Translations under genes and position numbers: made by a program
Shown: one piece after another, positions 42,706 to 50,725 of the stretch
Numbering within the stretch: position 1 is the first letter of the stretch
Layout: each line of letters begins with the position of its first letter
Notes under the pieces: model-generated
Seen by the model: only the letters and a program-made list of their open reading frames with translations
The model's database searches: none
Told to the model about the DNA's origin: nothing
Origin: Paraburkholderia bannensis
Lineage (GTDB): Bacteria; Pseudomonadota; Gammaproteobacteria; Burkholderiales; Burkholderiaceae
Direction of reading: 5' to 3'
NCBI RefSeq assembly: GCF_014200455.1
Contig: NZ_JACHBW010000014.1
Span: forward strand, 1-64,000
Length of the DNA stretch: 64,000 nt

Positions 42706-43284
42706 CTAATTATTTCTATCAGGTGCTATTCGAACCAGACCGGGTTCGCGCGAGACCCATAGGTCATCGAAACTTCGCCCATAAACACTTGCTGCGGGGC
42801 TTGCTGCGCGCTCGTTTTCCAGCACGCGCGCGATGCGCTCGTACAACGTGAACCAATCTACCGCCAGCACCGGCACGTTGATATCGCCGCGGGCGCGATA
42901 GACGAAAAAGCGCATCCAGCTATCGAGGAAAACGCCCTGGCCCGGCATCAGCAGACACGGCGGCCTGGCAACGCGCGGATAGTGCAGGCGCGTTTCGCCA
43001 ATGGCGTGATTGAGGGATGCGTCGTCATCGCCATCGGGCACGCGATGATCGCGCACCGCCTGATCGACTAGCGACATGGGCAACTCCACGTACGCCACGC
43101 GCACGTCGCTGACGACGTGCAGCGCCGCGCTGCCGGCGATGTCTTTTGCGCCGTCTCCCGCGAATACGCGCTTGGCCACCACCGCGCGCGCCTGGGGAGG
43201 CAATGCGCCAAGCGGCATGGCGCCATGGAAAAGCGCCTCGCGAAACAGGGGATATCGGACCAGCCAGGTGTCGGATGAAGCCAT
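42706..43284 (-). CDS. Hypothetical protein, unrecognised
   Basis: A 192-residue open frame with codon use like its neighbours and an ATG at 43284 without a strong ribosome-binding site. I do not recognise the family. It is soluble, begins MASSDTWLVRYPLFREALF, and contains RPPCLLMPGQGVFLDSWMRFF and DINVPVLAVDWFTLYERIARVL, both well-ordered looking. It is 141 bases from the MarR-like gene on the same strand. Confidence 0.6.
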   Translation of the reverse strand: MASSDTWLVRYPLFREALFHGAMPLGALPPQARAVVAKRVFAGDGAKDIAGSAALHVVSDVRVAYVELPMSLVDQAVRDHRVPDGDDDASLNHAIGETRLHYPRVARPPCLLMPGQGVFLDSWMRFFVYRARGDINVPVLAVDWFTLYERIARVLENERAASPAASVYGRSFDDLWVSREPGLVRIAPDRNN

Positions 43285-43364
43285 ACGACCAACCGCGCGA
43301 CGCGGCGCGCCCGCGCAATGTGCGGGGCGCGCTGCGTCGCTTCGGAGCTCTCTCAGGTTCTATT

Positions 43365-43381
43365 GTTATAAAAAATATAAC
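43365..43381. promoter_or_regulatory. AT-rich inverted repeat GTTATA-N5-TATAAC in the 375-base gap
   Basis: A perfect 6-base inverted repeat lies in the gap (43285-43659) between the hypothetical and carbonic anhydrase genes. The gap is AT-richer than its surroundings and shows no gene. It probably carries the promoters of both divergent genes. Confidence 0.45.
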
Positions 43382-43659
43382 GTCAATCCGTTCGATCGAC
43401 AAGAGGCACGGTGGAAATTTGCACCATACGAAACGCCCCTCAACGTAATGAGGACACGCCGGCCCGATGGGAATGGCCCGCAAGTTGGCTTCATCGTCAT
43501 GCAAACGCAATAAAACGCATGCCCTGAATATTTTTCGATTTTTTTTCGTGGCGCGCGATTTATTTTCGGAACCATTCTATAGAAAGCTATTCGTAAACAC
43601 CAAATTCGACGCTGGCGATGCGGGCCTTGCCACTCGCCCCACTTCTGGAGCCTCAAACG

Positions 43660-44283
43660 ATGAACCCTCCGAAACGCTTTCTGCTAGCCAATCTCGCCTG
43701 GTCCGCTGAAGTCGCCACCCGTGAGCCGGACTTCTTCAGCCAGCTGGCACAAGGACAACAGCCGCGCGTGCTCTGGATCGGTTGCTCGGACAGCCGCGTG
43801 CCCGCCGAACGCATCATCAACGCGAGGCCCGGTGAATTATTCGTACACCGTAACATTGCGAACCTGTTCGCCGCCGACGACACCAACGCCTCCAGCGTGG
43901 TCGAATACGCCGTCCACGTGCTCGAAGTGGAACACATCATTGTGTGCGGCCATCATCACTGCGGCGGCGTGCGCGCCGCGCTGTCGGCGCCCTCGCCCGC
44001 GCTGCCTCTCGTGAACCGCCGTATTGCCGGGCTGCGCGAACTCGCCGCGCGCCATCGCGCCAAACTCGACGCCATCGCGGATATGGACGCCCGCGTCGAC
44101 CGCCTCGCCGAACTCAACGTGATCGAGCAGGTCCAGCGCCTCGAAGCATCGCCGATCCTGCGCGACGCCAAACGCAGACCGCAGGTGCATGGCTGGGTCT
44201 TCGGCCTGCGTGAAGGCCGGCTTCTGCAATTGCACGAAGCGAACGACGCAGCCAGCACGCAAACCGCCATCGCCGCCGCCTGA
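43660..44283 (+). CDS. can: Beta-class carbonic anhydrase
   Basis: A 207-residue beta-carbonic anhydrase, interconverting CO2 and bicarbonate. Zinc ligands match E. coli Can by position: Cys42 and Asp44 in WIGCSDSRVP, His98 and Cys101 in CGHHHCGG; Arg46 pairs with Asp44. The ATG at 43660 (MNPPKRFLLANLAW) has TGGAG nine bases ahead. The SulP transporter gene follows 38 bases later, so the two are probably one operon for bicarbonate handling. Confidence 0.92.
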   Translation: MNPPKRFLLANLAWSAEVATREPDFFSQLAQGQQPRVLWIGCSDSRVPAERIINARPGELFVHRNIANLFAADDTNASSVVEYAVHVLEVEHIIVCGHHHCGGVRAALSAPSPALPLVNRRIAGLRELAARHRAKLDAIADMDARVDRLAELNVIEQVQRLEASPILRDAKRRPQVHGWVFGLREGRLLQLHEANDAASTQTAIAAA

Positions 44284-44321
44284 AAGTCCTGCCGACTTCC
44301 CTCCCCACTCCTGGAATTTCC

Positions 44322-45869
44322 ATGTCGAAATCACGCTCCATCGACTTCACGACCCTGCGCAGCGACCTGTTCGCGGGCATCGTGGTCTTTCTCGTCGCGC
44401 TGCCACTGTGCCTGGGCATCGCCACGGCTTCCGGCGTCGAGCCGTTTGCCGGGCTGCTCTCGGGCATCGTCGGCGGCCTGGTGGTCGCGCTGCTCAGCGG
44501 TTCGCATCTGAGCGTGAGCGGCCCGGCTGCGGGCCTCGTTGTGATCGTGGTGTCGGCGATCGGCACGCTCGGCAGCTTTTCGGCCTTCCTCTGCGCCGTG
44601 CTGATCGCGGGCGCGCTGCAAGTGGTGTTCGGCCTGCTGCGCGCCGGTCAACTGGCGAGCTTCGTGCCGGTGCCCGTCATCAAGGGCATGCTGGCGTCGA
44701 TTGGCCTGCTGCTGATCGTCAAGCAGGTGCCGTTGGCGATGGGTGTCGGGGCGCCCGCATCGTCGGCCACACTCGCGACGCCGGTTGGTCCGGTGCTTCT
44801 GCCTGCACTCGCGCTCGCCGTCGTATCCGTCGCATTATTGTTCGTGTGGGAAACGCCGCGCGCCAAACGCTTCGCGCTGGTGCGCGCCGTACCGGGACCG
44901 CTCGCGGTGGTGGCGCTCGGCATCGGCGTGACGGTGTTGCTCGATATGGTCGCGCCTGCTCTCGGCTTGCCGGCCGGGCAGCGCGTGGCGCTGGATTCGC
45001 TCGGCTCGTTCGACGCGCTGGCTGGCGCGCTCGCCCTGCCGGATTTCACGCAACTGGTGGACGCCGATGTCTGGCGCGTCGCGCTCACGCTTGCCGTGGT
45101 GGCAAGCCTCGAAACCCTGCTGAGCCTCGAAGCCGTCGAGCAGATGGACCCGCAGCGTCGGCGCGCCTCGCCCGACCGCGAACTCAAGGCTCAGGGCATC
45201 GGCAATATGGTTGCCGGTGCGCTGGGCGGCTTGCCGATCACCGCGGTCATCGTGCGCAGTTCCGCCAATCTCAACGCGGGCGCGCGCACGCGTCTTTCAG
45301 CCTTCGTGCATGGCGTGTTGCTGCTGGTGAGCGTGTTTGCTTTGACGAGCGTGCTCAATCTCATCCCGCTCGCCTGCCTCGCGGCAATTCTGATCCAGAC
45401 CGGCTACAAGCTTGCGAAGCCACAACTCATCGTGGCGATGATGCGCGAAGGCGCGGAACGCCTGATTCCCTTCGTCGCCACCATTGTGGGCGTGCTCGCG
45501 ACCGATCTGCTGATCGGCATCGGAATCGGCATTGCGGCGAGCATGCTGCTGGCGATGCGCGCCAACCTCGACGACACCTTCGCACTGGCCGAACACGACG
45601 ACCACTACCTGCTCTCGTTTCGTAAGGATGCCTCATTTCTTGCGAAGCCGATGCTGATGCGCTGCCTCGCCCGCATCCCCGATCACGCGACCGTGCTGAT
45701 CGATGCGGAGCGCGCCGATTTCGTCGATCGCGACATACGCGAAACGCTCGATCGCTTCATTGCCGATGCACCGCGACGACATATCGCCGTGGAGCGCATG
45801 CAGTGGCCGCGCATCGATGCAAGCGCGCGGCGGCGCCTGCCCTGGGCACGTCCGGCGAGCACGACCTGA
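44322..45869 (+). CDS. SulP-family anion (probably bicarbonate) transporter
   Basis: A 515-residue inner-membrane SulP transporter with 10-14 spans. The entry motif is FAGIVVFLVALPLCLGIATASGV and the core GGLVVALLSGSHLSVSGPAAGL. A short STAS-like tail (about 435-515) carries FLAKPMLMRCLARIPDHATVLID. Coupling to a carbonic anhydrase gene is a recurrent arrangement and points to bicarbonate rather than sulfate, which is inference. Confidence 0.87.
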   Translation: MSKSRSIDFTTLRSDLFAGIVVFLVALPLCLGIATASGVEPFAGLLSGIVGGLVVALLSGSHLSVSGPAAGLVVIVVSAIGTLGSFSAFLCAVLIAGALQVVFGLLRAGQLASFVPVPVIKGMLASIGLLLIVKQVPLAMGVGAPASSATLATPVGPVLLPALALAVVSVALLFVWETPRAKRFALVRAVPGPLAVVALGIGVTVLLDMVAPALGLPAGQRVALDSLGSFDALAGALALPDFTQLVDADVWRVALTLAVVASLETLLSLEAVEQMDPQRRRASPDRELKAQGIGNMVAGALGGLPITAVIVRSSANLNAGARTRLSAFVHGVLLLVSVFALTSVLNLIPLACLAAILIQTGYKLAKPQLIVAMMREGAERLIPFVATIVGVLATDLLIGIGIGIAASMLLAMRANLDDTFALAEHDDHYLLSFRKDASFLAKPMLMRCLARIPDHATVLIDAERADFVDRDIRETLDRFIADAPRRHIAVERMQWPRIDASARRRLPWARPASTT

Positions 45870-45883
45870 ATCGGCATTGACGA

Positions 45884-45908
45884 AAAAAAAGCGCGCCCGA
45901 GGCGCGCC
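45884..45908 (-). terminator. Rho-independent terminator, minus strand
   Basis: GCGCGCC (45892-45898) and GGCGCGC (45902-45908) pair around three bases. On the minus strand the stem is followed by eight T residues. It ends the acyl-CoA ligase transcript, 76 bases past its stop. Confidence 0.8.
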
Positions 45909-45932
45909 TGAATGATCGCTACTTGCTCCCCG

Positions 45933-45966
45933 CGCCGCCGTGCGATGTGACATGCACGGCGGCGCA
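45933..45966. repeat. Perfect 12-bp inverted repeat after the CoA ligase gene
   Basis: GCGCCGCCGTGC (45933-45944) pairs perfectly with GCACGGCGGCGC (45955-45966) around a 10-base loop. It lies between the ligase stop and the terminator and would form a very stable stem on either transcript. Confidence 0.7.
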
Positions 45967-45983
45967 AGAATCTTGCTGCTGCG

Positions 45984-47660
45984 TCAATCGAAATTCTCAC
46001 GCAGCCATTTCTTGTTCAGCTTGCCCACGCTGGTTTTCTCGATCGCATCGACGAATTTGACGATCTCAGGCACCGCATACTTCGAGATCTTGCCGGTCTC
46101 GACGAACTGCATGACATGCGTGCGGATGTCCTCGGCGCTCACGGGCATGGCGCACTCCGGGTGCAGGACGACTACGGCGGCCGGGCGCTCGCCCCACTTC
46201 TCGCTCTTGATGCCGATCACCGCCACTTCGGCCACCGCCGGATGCTGCGAAATCAGACTTTCGACATCCAGCGACGAGACCCATTCGCCGCCCGACTTGA
46301 TCACGTCCTTGATGCGATCAGTGATCTGCAGATAGCCATCCGTGCCGATGCGCGCCACATCCTGCGTATGCAGGTAACCGCCTTCCCACAGCACCTTCGA
46401 AGCCTCGGGATTGTGCAGATAGCCTTGCGTGAGCCACGGGGCACGCACCACCACCTCGCCGCTCGCGAGACCGTCGTGCGGCACGTCACGCATTTCCTCA
46501 TCGACGATGCGCAGATCGACGAGCGGAATCGGCAGGCCCGTGCGGCAGCGCAGGCTCACTTCTTCGTCGAGCGTGCGCGGCTCGCGCGACGGCATCAGTT
46601 GCGCGAGCGTGAGCACCGGACAGGTTTCGGACATGCCATAACCCGTGAAAATATCGATGCCGCGTTCGAGCGCCGCACGTGCAAGCCCGTTCGGCAGCGC
46701 GCCACCGCCAATCACCACCTTCCACTTGCTGAAATCGGCGGTCTTCGCCTGCGGACAACTGAGCATCATGTGCAGGATCGTGCCCACGCAATGCGAGTAG
46801 GTCACCGCTTCTTCGCGAATCAGCTCGACGATGCGATCCGGCACATAACGGCCCGGATAAACCTGCTTCAGACCCATCAGCGTCGCGATATACGGCATGC
46901 CCCACGCGTGCACGTGGAACATCGGCGTGAGCGGCATATAGACGTCGCCGCGATGCACACGCTGGCCGTCCTCGGGACTTGTGAGCGCAGCCATCACCGT
47001 GATGGTGTGCAGGACAAGCTGGCGATGCGAGAAATACACGCCTTTCGGCAGACCGGTCGTGCCAGTCGTATAGAACGTGGTGGCACGGGTATTTTCGTCG
47101 AAGTCCGGGAAGTCGAATTGCGTACCGCTGGACGCGAGCAAACGCTCGTATTCGTCGGCAAATTCGAGGCCCGGCGGCGGCGTCACATTGCCTTCGTCGT
47201 CGATCAGCACCAGGGTGTGCACGCGCGGCAGTTTCTCGCGAATGGCCTCCAGAACCGGCAGGAAATCCGTGTGCACCAGCACCACTTCCGCACGAGCATG
47301 ATCGATCGTATAAGCGATTTCAGCCTGTGAAAGACGGATGTTGACGGTCTGCAGCACTGCGCCCATCATCGGGATGGCGAAATAACATTCGAGGTAGCGG
47401 TGGCTGTCCCAGTCCATCACCGCCACCGTGGTGCCGTGCTTCACGCCCAGACGCTCGAGACCGTTCGCGAGCCGCGCAATGCGTTCCTGCAACTGCGCAT
47501 AGCTGATGCGAACCTTGCCGCGATAGACGATCTCCTGCTCGCGCGCATGCGCCATCGGCGTATGCAGCAGGCGCTTGATCAGGAGAGGATAGGCATAGGC
47601 GGACTGAGCGTCCTCGTTCTCGTCGCTCGCGTCGTTGGCTTGATTCGCCTCGTGATACAT
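45984..47660 (-). CDS. Fatty-acyl-CoA synthetase (AMP-forming)
   Basis: A 558-residue ANL ligase of the medium/long-chain acyl-CoA synthetase group, which activates fatty acids to CoA thioesters. Seen: the P-loop TTFYTTGTTGLPKGV, GYGMSETCPV, and the A8-type ITDRIKDVIKSGGEWVSS, with the catalytic Lys near the end (KTSVGKLNKKWL). GGAG lies seven bases ahead of the ATG. It is 60-75 bases downstream of bktB, in the same direction; with bktB, ETF-QO and an acyl-CoA dehydrogenase it forms a fatty-acid oxidation block. Confidence 0.88.
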   Translation of the reverse strand: MYHEANQANDASDENEDAQSAYAYPLLIKRLLHTPMAHAREQEIVYRGKVRISYAQLQERIARLANGLERLGVKHGTTVAVMDWDSHRYLECYFAIPMMGAVLQTVNIRLSQAEIAYTIDHARAEVVLVHTDFLPVLEAIREKLPRVHTLVLIDDEGNVTPPPGLEFADEYERLLASSGTQFDFPDFDENTRATTFYTTGTTGLPKGVYFSHRQLVLHTITVMAALTSPEDGQRVHRGDVYMPLTPMFHVHAWGMPYIATLMGLKQVYPGRYVPDRIVELIREEAVTYSHCVGTILHMMLSCPQAKTADFSKWKVVIGGGALPNGLARAALERGIDIFTGYGMSETCPVLTLAQLMPSREPRTLDEEVSLRCRTGLPIPLVDLRIVDEEMRDVPHDGLASGEVVVRAPWLTQGYLHNPEASKVLWEGGYLHTQDVARIGTDGYLQITDRIKDVIKSGGEWVSSLDVESLISQHPAVAEVAVIGIKSEKWGERPAAVVVLHPECAMPVSAEDIRTHVMQFVETGKISKYAVPEIVKFVDAIEKTSVGKLNKKWLRENFD

Positions 47661-47691
47661 GTGTTTCTCCAGTCTCGTGCCGAACGCTAAT

Positions 47692-47745
47692 GGGATTTAG
47701 CCCGGATTCGGGATTTAGCCCAAACTCGGGATTTAGCCCAGATTC
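47692..47745. repeat. Three 18-bp tandem repeats across the bktB stop codon
   Basis: Three consecutive 18-base units begin GGGATTTAGCCC and differ at a few positions in the last six bases. The third unit contains the bktB stop codon and last codons, so the repeat was made by duplicating the end of the gene. It fills the gap before the ligase gene. Confidence 0.8.
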
Positions 47746-48920
47746 TCGAAAATCGCCGCAATACCTTGACCGCCGCCGATGCACATCGTCACCAGCGCAT
47801 AACGCCCGTTCACACGCTGCAATTCGTGCAGCGCCTTCACTGTGATGAGCGTGCCCGTCGCGCCGATCGGATGGCCCAGCGAAATACCCGAGCCGTTCGG
47901 GTTCACCTTCGCCGGATCCAGCCCGAGTTCCTGCGTCACCGCGCACGCTTGCGCCGCGAACGCTTCGTTCGATTCGATCACGTCGAGGTCTTCGATACGC
48001 AGGCCCGCACGTTGCAGCGCGAGGCGCGTGGCCGGCACCGGGCCGATGCCCATATGCAGCGGATCGACGCCCGCATGCGCGTAGGCGACGAGGCGCGCCA
48101 TCGGCGCAAGACCCCGTTTTTCGGCGGCTTCGCGCGACATCAGCAGCACGGCGGCGGCGGCGTCGTTAATGCCCGAGGCGTTGCCGGCCGTGACCGTGCC
48201 GTTTTCCTTCGCGAACACCGGCTTGAGCTTCGAGAAGTCTTCGATCGTCGCGTCGGTGCGCAGATGCTCGTCGGTATCGAACACGACTTCGCGGCCCTTG
48301 ACGGTGCGCGTAACCGGCACGATCTGGCTGGCGAAACGGCCTTCGGCAATTGCCTGCGCGGCACGGCGATGCGATTCGAGCGCCAGCGCATCCTGGCGCT
48401 CGCGCGAGATATCGAACTTGCGCGCGACGTTCTCGGCGGTCACGCCCATCGGCACCGTATGGAACGGATCGTTGAGCGCGCCCAGCATCATGTCGACGAG
48501 GCGCACATCCCCCATGCGCGCGCCAAAACGCGCGTCCGGCGTGATATAGGGCGCGCGGCTCATGTTCTCAGCACCCGCGCCGATGGCAACATCGACGTCG
48601 CCCAGCAGAATGGTCTGCGCCGCCGAGACGATCGCCTGCAGGCCCGAGCCGCACAGACGGTTGACGTTGAAGGCGGGCGTCGATTCCGGAATACCCGCGT
48701 TGATGGCCGAAACGCGCGACAGATACAGATCCTTCGGTTCCGTGGCGATCACATTGCCGAACACCACATGGCCCACGTCTTCGGGCTTGACCTCGCTGCG
48801 GGCGAGCACTTCGCGCAGCACCAGCGCACCCAGTTCGGTAGGCGACACATCCTTCAGGCTGCCGCCGAACTTGCCGATCGCGGTCCGTACGCCACCAACG
48901 ACTACGACTTCCTTGCTCAT
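47733..48920 (-). CDS. bktB: Beta-ketothiolase BktB
   Basis: A 395-residue thiolase highly similar to Cupriavidus BktB. Catalytic residues match by number: Cys90 (NRLCGSG), His350 (GHPIGATG) and Cys380 (MCIGGGQG). BktB condenses or cleaves C4-C6 beta-ketoacyl-CoA and can feed mixed polyhydroxyalkanoate or beta-oxidation. It lies between the ETF-QO and the ligase genes. The stop codon sits in an 18-bp tandem duplication. Confidence 0.92.
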   Translation of the reverse strand: MSKEVVVVGGVRTAIGKFGGSLKDVSPTELGALVLREVLARSEVKPEDVGHVVFGNVIATEPKDLYLSRVSAINAGIPESTPAFNVNRLCGSGLQAIVSAAQTILLGDVDVAIGAGAENMSRAPYITPDARFGARMGDVRLVDMMLGALNDPFHTVPMGVTAENVARKFDISRERQDALALESHRRAAQAIAEGRFASQIVPVTRTVKGREVVFDTDEHLRTDATIEDFSKLKPVFAKENGTVTAGNASGINDAAAAVLLMSREAAEKRGLAPMARLVAYAHAGVDPLHMGIGPVPATRLALQRAGLRIEDLDVIESNEAFAAQACAVTQELGLDPAKVNPNGSGISLGHPIGATGTLITVKALHELQRVNGRYALVTMCIGGGQGIAAIFENLG

Positions 48921-48965
48921 TTTGCACTCCTCATTCGATGGGGCTGCGCGCCTGCGCAGCGGGCA

Positions 48966-50648
48966 TTACATGTTCGGATAGTTGGGACCGCCGCCGCCTT
49001 CGGGCGTGACCCACACGATATTCTGCGTCGGGTCCTTGATATCGCAGGTTTTGCAGTGCACGCAGTTCTGCGCGTTGATCTGCAACCTGTCTGCATTCGA
49101 ATCGTCTTTCACGAATTCGTAGACGCCTGCCGGGCAGAAGCGCGCTTCCGGTCCCGCGTAGGTCGTCAGATTGATGCCGACCGGCACGCTCGCGTCCTTG
49201 AGCGTCAAATGCGCGGGCTGATTCTCTTCGTGATTCGTGTTCGAGATGAACACCGAAGAAAGCCGGTCGAATGTGAGCTTGCCGTCAGGTTTCGGGTAGA
49301 TGATCGGCTTGCATTGCGAAGCAGGCTTGAGCGTTTCGTGATCGCGATGCTGGTGATGCAGCGTCCAGGGCACCTTGCCGCCCAGCACCTTCTGTTCAAG
49401 GCCCACCATGATGGTGCCCAGATACAGGCCCTTGCTCATCCACTGCTTGAAATTGCGCGCCTTGTACAACTCTTCATGCAGCCACGACTGCTTGAACGCT
49501 TGCGGGTACGCCGTGAGTTCGTCGCTTTGACGACCAGCCTGCACTGCTTCGAACGCCGCCTCGGCAGCCAGCATGCCGGTCTTGATTGCCGCGTGGCTGC
49601 CCTTGATGCGCGAGACATTGAGGAACCCCGCATCGTCGCCCACCAGCGCGCCACCCGGGAATACGAGCTTGGGCAATGACATCAAACCGCCCGCCGTGAT
49701 CGCGCGCGCGCCATACGACACGCGCTTGCCCCCTTCCAGATATTTGCGGATCGCGGGGTGCGTCTTGTAGCGCTGGAATTCCTCGAATGGCGAGAGATAT
49801 GGATTCGTGTACGCGAGCCCGACGACAAAGCCCACCATCACCTGGTTGTTCTCGGTGTGATAGAGATACGAGCCGCCATAGGTATCGCTTTCGAGCGGCC
49901 AGCCAGCCGTGTGCACGACGAGGCCCGGCTGATGCTTCGCGGGATCGATTTCCCAAAGCTCCTTGATGCCGATGCCGTAGACCTGCGGATCGGCGTCCTT
50001 GCCGAGCTTGAGCTTTTCGTTGAGCTGGCGTCCAAGGTGACCACGCGCGCCCTCGCAAAAGAGCGTGTATTTCGCGTGCAATTCCATGCCGAGCTGGAAA
50101 TTCTCGGTCGGCGCTCCATCCTTGCCGATACCCATATTGCCGGTCGCAACGCCCTTCACCGAACCATTGTCGTTGTAGAGCACTTCGGCAGCGGGAAAGC
50201 CCGGAAAAATCTCGACGCCCAGCGCTTCGGCCTGCTGGCCCAGCCAGCGCGTCACGTTCGCGAGGCTGATGACGTAATTGCCGTGATTCTTGAAATTGTC
50301 GGGCAGCGCCCAGTTCGGTACGGATTTCGCGCCCGTTTCCGAAAGAAACAGGAATTTGTCTTCCGTGACCGGCACGTTCAGCGGCGCGCCTCGCTCCTTC
50401 CAGTCGGGAAAGAGTTCGGTGATGGCGCGCGGATCCATGACCGCGCCCGAAAGAATATGCGCGCCGATTTCCGAGCCTTTTTCCAGCACGCATACGCCGA
50501 TTTCAGCGCCCTTTTCGGCCGCCAGTTGCTTGAGCCTGATCGCCGCCGACAAACCCGCCGGGCCGCCGCCGACGATCACCACGTCGTATTCCATCGATTC
50601 GCGCGGACCGTATTGCGCGATCAGATCGCTTGCGTTGTTCGCATTCAT
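48966..50648 (-). CDS. Electron-transfer flavoprotein-ubiquinone oxidoreductase
   Basis: A 560-residue ETF-QO. It takes electrons from ETF, reduced by acyl-CoA and other dehydrogenases, to ubiquinone at the membrane. Seen: the N-terminal FAD motif DVVIVGGGPAGLSAAIRLKQ, the core FPGGALVGDDAGFLN, and the C-terminal 4Fe-4S ligands RFCPAGVYEF and NCVHCKTCDIKDPTQNI. Full length for the family. Located between the acyl-CoA dehydrogenase and bktB genes. Confidence 0.93.
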   Translation of the reverse strand: MNANNASDLIAQYGPRESMEYDVVIVGGGPAGLSAAIRLKQLAAEKGAEIGVCVLEKGSEIGAHILSGAVMDPRAITELFPDWKERGAPLNVPVTEDKFLFLSETGAKSVPNWALPDNFKNHGNYVISLANVTRWLGQQAEALGVEIFPGFPAAEVLYNDNGSVKGVATGNMGIGKDGAPTENFQLGMELHAKYTLFCEGARGHLGRQLNEKLKLGKDADPQVYGIGIKELWEIDPAKHQPGLVVHTAGWPLESDTYGGSYLYHTENNQVMVGFVVGLAYTNPYLSPFEEFQRYKTHPAIRKYLEGGKRVSYGARAITAGGLMSLPKLVFPGGALVGDDAGFLNVSRIKGSHAAIKTGMLAAEAAFEAVQAGRQSDELTAYPQAFKQSWLHEELYKARNFKQWMSKGLYLGTIMVGLEQKVLGGKVPWTLHHQHRDHETLKPASQCKPIIYPKPDGKLTFDRLSSVFISNTNHEENQPAHLTLKDASVPVGINLTTYAGPEARFCPAGVYEFVKDDSNADRLQINAQNCVHCKTCDIKDPTQNIVWVTPEGGGGPNYPNM

Positions 50649-50725
50649 GCTGTGTCTCCCCCAACTACCGGAGCGCGGCCCATGTCAGGCCGCGGCTCTC
50701 GTCACAATCTGGCCAGCATCCAGAA

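Noticed and set aside
47692..47745. CRISPR-like short repeats
   Set aside because: There are only three units, directly adjacent, with no spacers and no cas genes.
47766..49679. 637-codon plus-strand frame opposite bktB and the ETF-QO gene
   Set aside because: It crosses two well-supported genes on the other strand and shows no domain.
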